Assembly (NCBI RefSeq): GCF_018320785.1
Contig: NC_054882.1
Coordinates: 1,132,719-1,196,718 of the forward strand
Direction of reading: 5' to 3'
Source: Cheilinus undulatus
Lineage: Eukaryota; Chordata; Actinopteri; Labriformes; Labridae
Length of the DNA: 64,000 bases
A program made the position numbers and the translations under genes. The notes beneath the pieces are model-generated. The model did no database searches. It was not told the origin of the DNA and saw only the letters and a program-made list of their open reading frames with translations. Shown here piece by piece: positions 12,362 to 23,776 of the stretch; the stretch's first letter is position 1, and the number at the start of each line of letters is the position of its first letter.

Positions 12362-12970
12362 AATTTGATAATTTGTGATTTTGAATTTTATCTCATTTTT
12401 CCACCCTTTTCAACTTCTACCTTTGACTTTCATCTCATTTTTTACCTTTGAAAATCGTGATTTTTAATTTTTTTCATATTTTGACTTTTAAAACTCATGA
12501 ATTTAATTTTTTTTTTTGCTGACCATTTCAACTCCCAACTTTCACTTTTATCTCATATTTTTTATAGACTTGGAAATAGGGAGGGACATGTGGCAAAGGG
12601 CCACAGGCCGGATTTGAACCCCGGCCGCCTGCGTTCATAGGTAGCGCCTTAAACCACTCAACCATCTGCGCTCCCCATGATTTTGACTTTTGTCTGATTT
12701 TTGCCTGTTAAAAATCATAGTTTCAGTAATCTAGCTCATAATTTGCCTTGTAAAAACATTATTTTGACTTAAAATCTGAGATAAAAAGTCAAACTTATAA
12801 GTTTTAAAGGTAAAAACATGACATTTAGAGTTTTTAACTCGAAATGTTCAACTTTTAATCACACAATCATTTAGGTTGGCATTTTATGGTTAAATGTTGA
12901 CCCTGTAGGCCCTCAGGTTAGACCCAGATTCAGACTCGGGCCCCTGCTGTGATTGAGTTTGACACCCCTG
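12362..12970. mobile_element. hAT-type remnant in U4, interrupted by a SINE
   Basis: The interior is made of degenerate repeats of the type TTTTGACTTTTAAAACTCATGA, and the right end is GAGTTTGACACCCCTG, the complement of a hAT-like CAGGGGTGTCA terminus. The same family has both ends at 33098-33910 and 60622-61750. Here the left terminus is absent, so the copy is 5'-truncated. Parallel copies are at about 780-1351, 7620-8201, 16988-17596 and 23465-24070. The SINE at 12566-12676 splits it. Confidence 0.65.
12566..12676 (-). mobile_element. tRNA-derived SINE head, minus strand (U4)
   Basis: On the minus strand the sequence begins GGGGAGCGCAGATGG, has an A-box-like TGGTTGAGTGGTTTAAGGCG and a B-box GGGTTCAAATCC, in the spacing of a tRNA with a long variable arm. 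It continues into a short non-tRNA tail (ggccacatgtccctcccta). No acceptor stem closes, so it is a SINE and not a tRNA gene. Confidence 0.65.
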
Positions 12971-13820
12971 CCCTTAAAGGAAGACGGCTTAATAAAAGAC
13001 TGAGAATGAAAGCAGCTGTCACACCCCAGTCTTGGTTCTTTAGACCATAATTCCTACATAGGGAGAACCACTCTGAGCTTACACTTGGACATAAACGGAC
13101 CTCAGACCTGCATGTATACCTCCAGACAACATTCACCTCCGTCCAGCAACACAAACACGAGCACCAAGGGACCAGAGACGAAGCTTTGACACGGATCCAT
13201 AAAGTAAAGTGTGAGCAGACCGTGTGCAGTGGGTGTGTCGCCCCTTAGCGATAAGATCTGTCTCCAACATCCCGGTCCAAAACCCCTGCTTCTGTCACTG
13301 TGGCACGTCTTATTGCTAATTATATGTCAGTGTGGACACCCGTGTGATCTATCGCCCTTCTCATTGATTTTATTTACACTTGCCTGTCTGTGATCTCGTG
13401 CAGGTTACTAAGGAATCATGAAACACGGGACGTGATGTTAAACTGTCCGCTGTGCCACTAGGTGGTATACACTTTACCTGAGGGTTTCTTTGGTGTTGAG
13501 AGTGACAGGAGTCTTCCTAGTAGTTCCTCCTGGTGGTTCCCCGATGTTAAGAGCTCCATCAGAGGTGCACCTGGGATATGGACAGGTGTAACTTTGGGAC
13601 ACATCATCAGTGGTGTACCTCTGAGTCATAGGATGTTGACTCAGGATTACAGACTGGCAAGGGTTTCTGGTCCATTGACATCTACTGACATTACAACTGC
13701 TTCATCAGAGGGGAGGAGGGACATTTGGACAGACAGAGGGAGAGGCTGGGATGAAGCAGGAGCCACTGATACCGGTCAGACTAGACCTCAACCATAACCA
13801 TCAAAAATCAGGCCTAAACA
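12971..13820. other. Unit block without recognised gene (U4)
   Basis: About 850 bp between the hAT remnant and the plus-strand SINE, also present at about 1352-2149, 8202-9045, 17597-18447 and 24071-24918. Short reading frames occur on both strands (up to 111 codons) but they break or shift between copies and resemble nothing I know. I see no RNA gene or transposon termini. Confidence 0.6.
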
Positions 13821-13990
13821 GGGAGCAGGTGGCCTAGTGGTTAAAGGCGCTGCCCGTGTACGTGAGTGGCCCGGGTTGGAATCCAGCCTGAGGCCCTCTA
13901 CATGTCTCTCCCCCCCTCTTGACCCTGTTTCTGACTCTATCCACTGTCCTCCTCCATCTAATAAAGGCACAAAAATAAATAAAAACATAT
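13821..13990 (+). mobile_element. tRNA-derived SINE, plus strand (U4)
   Basis: It starts GGGAGCAGGTGGCC, has an A-box-like TGGCCTAGTGGTTAAAGGCG and a B-box-like GGGTTGGAATCC. The tail is pyrimidine-rich (CTCTCCCCCCCTCTTGACCC), then TCTAATAAAGGCAC and an AAATAAATAAAAA end. This is a full tRNA-derived SINE with a 3' tail, in the opposite orientation to the SINE at 12566-12676. Confidence 0.75.
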
Positions 13991-15056
13991 CTGTGCCATG
14001 GAGAAGATCCTGTCTTTTTTGGTTGAGCATTGATTTTGAGGTTAAAAGTGAGTGGAAACATGTCTCATCTCTTTATTTTGGTAACTAATGTTCCTAAAAT
14101 CAATACGGGACAAAAGTATACACTTGGAGAGGTTTCTGTTTTTCCCCCATAAAACCATGAAACTCCAACTATGAACAAAATACTGACCCAAGTTAAGGAG
14201 GAATATCCAACTCTTTTATCCATAAAGCCTAATTCTTTTAGGACAGTCTTTGGTACCTTTAACCGCTAATTTAGGCCACAACTATGCACAAAAATACCAG
14301 CTGGAAATAGAATTGTTTGTTGTTTAAGTTTGTAAAAGCTCATGCTGGAAAAAAAGCATTTTCAACCTCCTGATCCCTAATTTTTCTGCATATTTTTCAG
14401 AATGAAATGCTTCAGATCATTTAACTAATCTTAATATTTGCCAAAGATAACCTGAGTAAATACAAAATACAGATTTTAACTGAGGATTGTATTCATTAGG
14501 GGAAAATGCCATCCAAACCTACCAGGCCCTCTAGTGAAATCATGAATTAACTGTGATTAATAACATGTTTTGGAAAGCTGAGTACAGTCTCAGACCACAC
14601 ATCCAGACCTGATTCATTTGATCCAAGATCCTGTGTTTGATCCTGAGGGAGATTTTTGCAAGACCGAGACCAAAGGAAGGTGAAAAGGCTCTTGGAAACC
14701 CTAAAAAGACAACCTGGAAGTCTGTGACTAATTCTTATTCCCTACTGATGAGTTTGAAAGTCCAACATCCAAATGAAACACTGAAAGCTTTGGAGAAATT
14801 GTAGCAAAAGTCTGATCCCATGGCTGAAGGTGAAAGAAGACTGACTGGCAGTCCAAAGGTTCCTGGTTCAAACCTTAACCAGGTGGGCCAGGTTGATTTT
14901 GAAGTCCATTGTCCAAAGGAAGTAACGAAAACCTCAGATGTTCATCTGTAACTCTTTCTGTAGCCTAGAGGGATCCAGGACTACTAGGGAGACTGCAGGG
15001 TCCAGTTTCAGATTTTAACAACACTTCGTCAGTCTTGAATATTTGAGTCTAAAGAG

Positions 15057-15197
15057 GCGGCCGGCTCCAGCAGCTATAGCCGGCCGCCGGCTCCAGCAGC
15101 TATAGCCGGCCGCCGGCTCCAGCAGCTATAGCCGGCCGCCGGCTCCAGCAGCTATAGCCGGCCGCCGGCTCCAGCAGCTATAGCCGGCCGCCGGCTC
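15057..15197. repeat. GC-rich 26-bp minisatellite, array 4
   Basis: About 141 bp, five and a half regular copies. It begins at the same GAGTCTAAAGAG junction as array 3 and ends at the CGTTC target duplication of the LTR-like element. Confidence 0.92.
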
Positions 15198-15201
15198 GTT
15201 C

Positions 15202-16104
15202 TGTCACAGAAGGCAGGCAGGCAAAATCCAAAAACAAAAGGAGAAGGACCCAAATGCAGATTAACTAAAGAGCTGCTTTAATGAACAAACAAAATAACTT
15301 ACTCAAAATAAATCCAGGAATCAAACTCAAAGTCCACGAAACAAAACAAAATTCACTAGGAGCACGAGGAAGCACGAGGAGTACCAACAGGGGAGACATC
15401 AATGAACCGACACAGAGAGACACAGAGCTTATACACACAGGCAGTGATTAACAACAGAGGACAGGTGTGGACAGTCAGACACAGGTGAAACTGGTGGAGG
15501 TAATCAACAAGGAGGGAAACTGAAGCAGGAAGCAAAACTGGAACCACACACAAGGGAAGGAACTACAAAATAAAACAGGAAACATGGAACATACACAAGA
15601 AGCAGATGAGGACTGAAAGACAAAACTGAACTAGAAGCTGAACAAAGGAAACAGGAGGATACAAAGAACCAAAACCAAGGAGTAAATCTGGAACAGGGAG
15701 TAACACACATGAAACACAATAAGTCAGACTAACATGAGACACGGGAAAAAACTAAACATGAAACACAGGGAATGTAAAACTAAGACTGAAACAGGGAATA
15801 CTAAACAAGAATCACGAGGAGTAAAACTAGACATGAAATACAAAGAGTAACTAAACATAACTCAGAATACTGAATACTATAACAGGATCTAACATAAAGC
15901 ACAAAATACACAGAAACACAAGGACTACAAGAAACACCTAAGAACTAAACACCAAAAATATACAAACTAGGAAACCGAAATACAAAGTAAAACTAAAAAC
16001 ATGGAAATCACAGAACAAGGAAAACACGAGGACTCAAGAACTAAACTTAGCTGTACTGAATAAACCCAGGAAAAACACTAGAGAACAGAGCAGAGATCAT
16101 GACA
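15202..16104 (-). mobile_element. Solo-LTR-like element, best copy (U5)
   Basis: About 903 bp with short inverted ends TGTCA...TGACA and a perfect 5-bp direct repeat CGTTC on each side (15197-15201 and 16105-16109). Read on the minus strand it has a TATA-like TGTATAAGCTC (complement near 15428-15438) and an ATTAAA poly(A)-like signal toward its 3' end (complement in the ctttaatgaac stretch near 15274). Short TG...CA ends, a 5-bp duplication, TATA and poly(A) signals are what a solo LTR shows. No internal retroviral or retrotransposon genes are present. A non-LTR or DNA element is not fully excluded. If CGTTC is the target duplication, the pre-insertion sequence joined the minisatellite directly to the ttccatagac patch that begins the next block. 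Confidence 0.72.
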
Positions 16105-16233
16105 CGTTCTTTCCATAGACATAATAAAGAGTAGACGCCGTATTGGCTGCTGCGGCCGCCATCTTGGTCCAGTCTTCCTATCAGGGTTTCCGCTACATGT
16201 AATTGATCGTGGCGCACCGCCATGCCTTAAGAA

Positions 16234-16969
16234 TTAGGGCGCTTTCACATTAGGCCCAGTTGATTCAAACCGATTCCTCCCCCTCCGCCTTCACCCGCAG
16301 GCTTGCTTTCACACTCGCAACATCGAACCATGCCCGGGCGCACTTGCATATTTACTCAGTCTGAAACAGCAGGTGGCGGTATTCATGTAGCTGGTTTACA
16401 ACCCTGCAAAGGAGGAGAAAGAAGAAGAAGATTGTTTTTGTTTTGACCCGGCAAAAAGTCCGTCCTGCATCCATGGATGATTAAAATCCCTTTTAAGATG
16501 CCAGCAGCTTCTCTCTTCATATCTGCACATCTACTACAGCTCAGAGGAGGACAGGGGCTCGCGCTGAGCAGACACAGCGGTTTATGAGGTGACAGGAGAC
16601 TTTTACTGCCTTTGCACCTCCTCTCACTGACTCCAACCTGTGTTCATCTGTAAGGTGTCACAACAGACCTTTATTGGCTGGATTCTGATGATTTCCGCCC
16701 TTTATTGAAGAAAAATGTGTTTAGTTTTTACGATGATGTCATAAAGCTGATTCAACGCTCTGTCCCGTATCCGAGCGCGGTTGCATTCACATCTCGTCCA
16801 AACCGTGCCAGAGTCCACTTGAATCAGGCCCGAGACCACCTCCCCAAGTGGTCCCAGGCCTGGTGCCCGGGCGCGGTTCGTTTGCATTCACACTACCCAA
16901 ATGAACCGGACTTTGGCCTCAAATGCACTCGGATCCGGAACCGGGCCCCTAGTGTGAAAGCATCCTTAG
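16234..16969. mobile_element. TIR element, copy in U5
   Basis: Essentially identical to the U4 copy over its whole length. Confidence 0.6.
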
Positions 16970-17191
16970 AATCTTTTTATCAAATGTAATTTGATAATTT
17001 GTGATTTTGAATTTTATCTCATTTTTCCACCCTTTTCAACTTCTACCTTTGACTTTCATCTCATTTTTTACCTTTGAAAATCGTGATTTTTAATTTTTTT
17101 CATATTTTGACTTTTAAAACTCATGAATTTAATTTTTTTTTTTGCTGACCATTTCAACTCCCAACTTTCACTTTTATCTCATATTTTTTAT

Positions 17192-17302
17192 AGACTTGGA
17201 AATAGGGAGGGACATGTGGCAAAGGGCCACAGGCCGGATTTGAACCCCGGCCGCCTGCGTTCATAGGTAGCGCCTTAAACCACTCAACCATCTGCGCTCC
17301 CC
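17192..17302 (-). mobile_element. tRNA-derived SINE head, minus strand (U5)
   Basis: Identical in sequence and position to the U4 copy. The A- and B-boxes are intact. Confidence 0.65.
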
Positions 17303-18447
17303 ATGATTTTGACTTTTGTCTGATTTTTGCCTGTTAAAAATCATAGTTTCAGTAATCTAGCTCATAATTTGCCTTGTAAAAACATTATTTTGACTTAAAA
17401 TCTGAGATAAAAAGTCAAACTTATAAGTTTTAAAGGTAAAAACATGACATTTAGAGTTTTTAACTCGAAATGTTCAACTTTTAATCACACAATCATTTAG
17501 GTTGGCATTTTATGGTTAAATGTTGACCCTGTAGGCCCTCAGGTTAGACCCAGATTCAGACTCGGGCCCCTGCTGTGATTGAGTTTGACACCCCTGCCCT
17601 TAAAGGAAGACGGCTTAATAAAAGACTGAGAATGAAAGCAGCTGTCACACCCCAGTCTTGGTTCTTTAGACCATAATTCCTACATAGGGAGAACCACTCT
17701 GAGCTTACACTTGGACATAAACGGACCTCAGACCTGCATGTATACCTCCAGACAACATTCACCTCCGTCCAGCAACACAAACACGAGCACCAAGGGACCA
17801 GAGACGAAGCTTTGACACGGATCCATAAAGTAAAGTGTGAGCAGACCGTGTGCAGTGGGTGTGTCGCCCCTTAGCGACAAGATCTGTCTCCAACATCCCG
17901 GTCCAAAACCCCTGCTTCTGTCACTGTGGCACGTCTTATTGCTAATTATATGTCAGTGTGGACACCCGTGTGATCTATCGCCCTTCTCATTGATTTTATT
18001 TACACTTGCCTGTCTGTGATCTCGTGCAGGTTACTAAGGAATCATGAAACACGGGACGTGATGTTAAACTGTCCGCTGTGCCACTAGGTGGTATACACTT
18101 TACCTGAGGGTTTCTTTGGTGTTGAGAGTGACAGGGAGTCTTCCTAGTAGTTCCTCCTGGTGGTTCCCCGATGTTAAGAGCTCCATCAGAGGTGCACCTG
18201 GGATATGGACAGGTGTAACTTTGGGACACATCATCAGTGGTGTACCTCTGAGTCATAGGATGTTGACTCAGGATTACAGACTGGCAAGGGTTTCTGGTCC
18301 ATTGACATCTACTGACATTACAACTGCTTCATCAGAGGGGAGGAGGGACATTTGGACAGACAGAGGGAGAGGCTGGGATGAAGCAGGAGCCACTGATACC
18401 GGTCAGACTAGACCTCAACCATAACCATCAAACATCAGGCCTAAACA

Positions 18448-18617
18448 GGGAGCAGGTGGCCTAGTGGTTAAAGGCGCTGCCCGTGTACGTGAGTGGCCCG
18501 GGTTGGAATCCAGCCTGAGGCCCTCTACATGTCTCTCCCCCCCTCTTGACCCTGTTTCTGACTCTATCCACTGTCCTCCTCCATCTAATAAAGGCACAAA
18601 AATAAATAAAAACATAT
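18448..18617 (+). mobile_element. tRNA-derived SINE, plus strand (U5)
   Basis: Same element as 13821-13990, practically identical. Confidence 0.75.
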
Positions 18618-19324
18618 CTGTGCCATGGAGAAGATCCTGTCTTTTTTGGTTGAGCATTGATTTTGAGGTTAAAAGTGAGTGGAAACATGTCTCATCTCTT
18701 TATTTTGGTAACTAATGTTCCTAAAATCAATACGGGACAAAAGTATACACTTGGAGAGGTTTCTGTTTTTCCCCCATAAAACCATGAAACTCCAACTATG
18801 AACAAAATACTGACCCAAGTTAAGGAGGAATATCCAACTCTTTTATCCATAAAGCCTAATTCTTTTAGGACAGTCTTTGGTACCTTTAACCGCTAATTTA
18901 GGCCACAACTATGCACAAAAATACCAGCTGGAAATAGAATTGTTTGTTGTTTAAGTTTGTAAAAGCTCATGCTGGAAAAAAAGCATTTTCAACCTCCCTG
19001 ATCCCTAATTTTTCTGCATATTTTTCAGAATGAAATGCTTCAGATCATTTAACTAATCTTAATATTTGCCAAAGATAACCTGAGTAAATACAAAATACAG
19101 ATTTTAACTGAGGATTGTATTCATTAGGGGAAAATGCCATCCAAACCTACCAGGCCCTCTAGTGAAATCATGAATTAACTGTGATTAATAACATGTTTTG
19201 GAAAGCTGAGTACAGTCTCAGACCACACATCCAGACCTGATTCATTTGATCCAAGATCCTGTGTTTGATCCTGAGGGAGATTTTTGCAAGACCGAGACCA
19301 AAGGAAGGTGAAAAGGCTCTTGGA

Positions 19325-20130
19325 AACCCTAAAAAGACAACCTGGAAGTCTGTGACTAATTCTTATTCCCTACTGATGAGTTTGAAAGTCCAACATCCAA
19401 ATGAAACACTGAAAGCTTTGGAGAAATTGTAGCAAAAGTCTGATCCCATGGCTGAAGGTGAAAGAAGACTGACTGGCAGTCCAAAGGTTCCTGGTTCAAA
19501 CCTTAACCAGGTGGGCCAGGTTGATTTTGAAGTCCATTGTCCAAAGGAAGTAACGAAAACCTCAGATGTTCATCTGTAACTCTTTCTGTAGCCTAGAGGG
19601 ATCCAGGACTACTAGGGAGACTGCAGGGTCCAGTTTCAGATTTTAACAACACTTCGTCAGTCTTGAATATTTGAGTCTAAAGAGAAAAAGGAGAATCTTT
19701 GGGAACTTCTAGAAATGTTTGTCTCTGTGGCAAAGAAGAAGAGTGGTCTGTCTGGCAGTCTGAAGGTGGCAGGTTCAAATCTTAATATGACTTTGTCAAT
19801 TTTCCAGCTGTGACTCCAAATAGACAAGAGGAAACCTCTGGAAGCCTGCAGCAAGTGTCTGCTTTGGTAGTCTAGAGAGATAAAGGATTGCTTGGGAGTC
19901 TGAAGGTGGCAGGTTCAAATCCTACTTAGGCTTGGTCAGTTTTTAAGAGCTGAGTCTGAAGAAAGAAGGGAAAATCTTTAGGAGATGATAGCAGGTGTCT
20001 GTTTATGTGGGCTAGGGAGGTAGAGGTCTGTCTGGGAGTCTGAAGGTAGCAGGTTCAAGTCTTACCATGGCTGGGTGACAACTTGAGTTCAAAGTGAGAA
20101 GGGAAACCTCTGGAAGTCTCAGGGGAGAGG
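19325..20130 (+). repeat. 140-bp tRNA-like tandem repeat (U5)
   Basis: A B-box-like word (GGTTCAAA or a degenerate form) recurs at 19493, 19632, 19772, 19912 and 20052, a spacing of 139-140 bases. It is preceded each time by a version of TCTGGCAGTCTGAAGGTGGC and followed about 60 bases later by GGAAACCTCTGGAAG-type sequence. The copies look like a tandemly repeated, tRNA-related sequence. U6 has the same series near 25961-26600, shifted by 6468. U3 and U4 hold only the first two repeats, because their minisatellite starts early. U1 has a shortened version at about 2960-3520. Confidence 0.65.
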
Positions 20131-20201
20131 TTGTGAATTTTAAAGTCCAACATCCCAAATGAAGATGATAAATGTGCCAGGAGAAGACCTCCCAGTGTGA
20201 A

Positions 20202-20345
20202 AGGTACCAGTGGCGCAGTGGGTTCAGCACACTCTCAAGCACCCGAGTGTGCATGAGCACCTGTGGCGGGAGAGGCTGGGGTTCAGAACCCAGTTCCACC
20301 AGTACCTGGATCAAGCAGTGCCCTGTGGAAAGGGGCCAGGGGGGG
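20202..20345 (+). mobile_element. Third tRNA-like SINE head (U5)
   Basis: The sequence GGTACCAGTGGCGCAGTGGG is A-box-like, and GGGGTTCAGAACCC about 50 bases later is B-box-like. This module is present in U5 and U6 only. No true tRNA cloverleaf is obvious. Confidence 0.45.
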
Positions 20346-20460
20346 CTATCTCCCCCCTGGTGTCTCATGACATGTATCAGCAGGGGTTATGCATCACAAA
20401 GGTGAGTACAAGTTGCTAATTTTATACTCGTCTACTGTAACTGTCATCAATATTGAGACT

Positions 20461-21699
20461 GCTCCAGCAGCTATAGCCGGCCGCCGGCTCCAGCAGCTAT
20501 AGCCGGCCGCCGGCTCCAGCAGCTATAGCCGGCCGCCGGCTCCAGCAGCTATCCCGACCGCCGGCTCCAGCAGCTATAGCCGGCCGCCGGCTCCAGCAGC
20601 TATAGCCGGCCGCCGGCTCCAGCAGCTATAGCCGGCCGCCGGCTCCAGCAGCTATAGCCGGCCGCCGGCTCCAGCAGCTATAGCCGGCCGCCGGCTCCAG
20701 CAGCTATAGCCGGCCGGCTCCAGCAGCTACAGCCGGCCGCCGGCTCCAGCAGCTACAGCCGGCCGCCGGCTCCAGCCGCTACAGCCGGCCGGCGGCTCCA
20801 GCAGCTACAGCCGGCCGGCGGCTGCAGCAGCTATAGCCGGCCGCCCGGCTCCAGCAGCCGGCCGCCGGCTCCAGCAGCTATAGCCGGCCGCCGGCTCCAG
20901 CAGCTATAGCCGGCCGCCGGCTCCAGCAGCTATAGCCGGCCGCCGGCTCCAGCAGCTATAGCCGGCCGCCGGCTCCAGCAGCTATAGCCGGCCGCCGGCT
21001 CCAGCAGCTACAGCCGGCCGCCGGCTCCAGCAGCTACAGCCGGCCGCCGGCTCCAGCAGCTCAGCAGCTATATAGCCGGCCGCCCGGCTCCAGCAGCTAT
21101 AGCCGGCCGCCGGCTCCAGCAGCTATAGCCGGCCGCCGGCTCCAGCAGCTATAGCCGGCCGCCGGCTCCAGCAGCTATAGCCGGCCGCCGGCTCCAGCAG
21201 CTATAGCCGGCCGGCTCCAGCAGCCAGCCGGCCGCCGGCTCCAGCAGCTATAGCCGGCCGCCGGCTCCAGCAGCTATAGCCGGCAGCCGGCTCCAGCAGC
21301 TATAGCCGGCCGCCGGCTCCAGCAGCTATAGCCGGCCGCCGGCTCCAGCAGCTATAGCCGGCCGCCGGCTCCAGCAGCTATAGCCGGCCGCCGGCTCCAG
21401 CAGCTATAGCCGGCCGCCGGCTCCAGCAGCTATAGCCGGCCGCCGGCTCCAGCAGCTATAGCCGGCCGCCGGCTCCAGCAGCTATAGCCGGCCGCCGGCT
21501 CCAGCAGCTATAGACCGCCGCCGGCTCCAGCAGCTATAGCCGACCGCCGGCTCCAGCAGCTATAGCCCGGCCGCCGGCTCCAGCAGCTATAGCCGACGCC
21601 CGGCTCCAGCAGCTATAGCCGGCCGCCCGGCTCCAGCAGCTATAGCCGGCGCCCGGCTCCAGCAGCTATAGCCGGCCGCCCGGCTCCAGCAGCTATAGC
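20461..21699. repeat. GC-rich 26-bp minisatellite, array 5
   Basis: About 1.24 kb, near 47 copies. The unit starts CTCCAGCAGCTATAGCCGGC and ends CGCCGG. It is about 70% G+C and contains the palindromic words GCCGGC and CCGGCCGCCGG. Variant units include ctacag for ctatag and shortened CCGGCCGG joints. At 26 bp the unit is not a multiple of three, so a translated frame passes through three frames. No protein is implied. Confidence 0.97.
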
Positions 21700-22594
21700 T
21701 GTCAGGAAGGCAAAATCCAAAAACAAAAGGAGAAGGACCCAAATGCAGATGAACTGAAGGAACTGATTTAATTAACAAACAACAGAAGTTACTACAAATA
21801 AATCCAGACATCAAAACTAAAGTCCATGAAACAAACCAAAATCCAGTGGAGGCACGAAGAAAGCACGAGGAGTAACAACGGGGAAGACATCAATGAACCG
21901 ACACAGAGAGACACAGAGCTTATACACACAGGCAGTGATTAACAACAGAGGACAGGTGTGGACAGTCAGACACAGGTGAAACTGGTGGAGGTAATCAACA
22001 AGGAGGGAAACTGAAGCAGGAAGCAAAACTGGAACCACACACAAGGGAAGGAACTACAAAATAAAACAGGAAACATGGAACATACACAAGAAGCAGATGA
22101 GGACTGAAAGACAAAACTGAACTAGAAGCTGAACAAAGGAAACAGGAGGATACAAAGAACCAAAACCAAGGAGTAAATCTGGAACAGGGAGTAACACACA
22201 TGAAACACAATAAGTCAGACTAACATGAGACACGGAAAAAACTAAACATGAAACACAGGGAATGTAAAACTAAGACTGAAACAGGGAATACTAAACAAGA
22301 ATCACGAGGAGTAAAACTAGACATGAAATACAAAGAGTAACTAAACATAACTCAGAATACTGAATACTATAACAGGATCTAACATAAAGCACAAAATACA
22401 CAGAAACACAAGGACTACAAGAAACACCTAAGAACTAAACACCAAAAATATACAAACTAGGAAACCGAAATACAAAGTAAAACTAAAAACATGGAAATCA
22501 CAGAACAAGGAAAACACGAGGACTCAAGAACTAAACTTAGCTGTACTGAATAAACCCAGGAAAAACACTAGAGAACAGAGCAGAGATCATGACA
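21700..22594 (-). mobile_element. LTR-like element, copy in U6 with a divergent first 190 bp
   Basis: From about 21890 to 22594 this copy is nearly identical to the U3 to U5 copies. From 21700 to about 21885 it carries many substitutions and small indels (for example gatgaactgaaggaactgat where the others have gattaactaaagagctgct). The sharp change in identity suggests a chimera of two LTR lineages, made by recombination or gene conversion. Confidence 0.7.
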
Positions 22595-22720
22595 CGTTCT
22601 TTCCATAGACATAATAAAGAGTAGACGCCGTATTGGCTGCTGCGGCCATCTTGGTCCAGTCTTCCTATCAGGGTTTCCGCTACATGTAATTGATCGTGGC
22701 GCACCGCCATGCCTTAAGAA

Positions 22721-23448
22721 TTAGGCGCCACATTAGGCCCAGTTGATTCAAACCGATTCCTCCCCTCCGCCTTCACCCGCAGGCTTGCTTTCACACTAGC
22801 AACATTGAACCGTGCCCGGGCACACTTGCATATTTACTCAGTCTGAAACAGCAGGTGGCGGTATTCATGTAGCTGGTTTACAACCCTGCAAAGGAGGAGA
22901 AAGAAGAAGAAGATTGTTTTTGTTTTGACCCGGCAAAAAGTCCGTCCTGCATCCATGGATGATTAAAATCCCTTTTAAGATGCCAGCAGCTTCTCTCTTC
23001 ATATCTGCACATCTACTACAGCTCAGAGGAGGACAGGGGCTCGCGCTGAGCAGACACAGCGGTTTATGAGGTGACAGGAGACTTTTACTGCCTTTGCACC
23101 TCCTCTCACTGACTCCAACCTGTGTTCATCTGTAAGGTGTCACAACAGACCTTTATTGGCTGGATTCTGATGATTTCCGCCCTTTATTGAAGAAAAATGT
23201 GTTTAGTTTTTACGATGATGTCATAAAGCTGATTCAACGCTCTGTCCCGTATCCGGCGCGTTGCATTCACATCTCGTCCAAACCGTGCCAGAGTCCACTT
23301 GAATCAGGCCCGAGACCACCTCCCAAGTGGTCCCAGGCCTGGTGCCCGGGCGCGGTTCGATTGCATTCACACTACCCAAATGAACCGGACTTTGGCCTCA
23401 AATGCACTCGGATCCGGAACCGGGCCCCTAGTGTGAAAGCATCCTTAG
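22721..23448. mobile_element. TIR element, copy in U6
   Basis: Same element. The left inverted end is damaged (ttaggcgccacattagg, lacking tttca), while the right end is intact. Confidence 0.55.
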
Positions 23449-23669
23449 AATCTTTTTATCAAATGTAATTTGATAATTTGTGATTTTGAATTTTATCTCA
23501 TTTTTCCACCCTTTTCAACTTCTACCTTTGACTTTCATCTCATTTTTTACCTTTGAAAATCGTGATTTTTAATTTTTTTCATATTTTGACTTTTAAAACT
23601 CATGAATTTAATTTTTTTTTTTGCTGACCATTTCAACTCCCAACTTTCACTTTTATCTAATATTTTTAT

Positions 23670-23776
23670 AGACTTGGAAATAGGAGGGACATGTGGCAAG
23701 GGCCACAGGCCGGATTTGAACCCCGCCGCCATGCTCATAGGTAGCGCCTTAAACCACTCAACCATCTGCGCTCCCC
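23670..23776 (-). mobile_element. tRNA-derived SINE head, minus strand (U6)
   Basis: Same insertion, with a few base losses. The B-box GGGTTCAAATCC is intact. Confidence 0.6.

Noticed and set aside
12566-12676. A possible tRNA gene on the minus strand (A- and B-boxes present)
   Set aside because: No closed acceptor stem or clean cloverleaf, and it has a non-tRNA tail. The same holds for the plus-strand copies near 13821, 18448 and 24919, so they are SINE heads.
16705-16989. A 94-codon frame repeated in U1, U3, U4, U5 and U6 beginning MKKNVFSFYDDVIKLIQ
   Set aside because: It lies in the non-autonomous TIR element, is broken differently in U1, U3 and U6, and matches no protein family I know. 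Conservation between copies reflects recent duplication.
20012-20368. A 118-codon minus-strand frame present in both U5 and U6
   Set aside because: It runs across the tRNA-like repeats and the third SINE-like module. The apparent repeats (RLEPATFRLPDRPL) are the translated 140-bp repeat.
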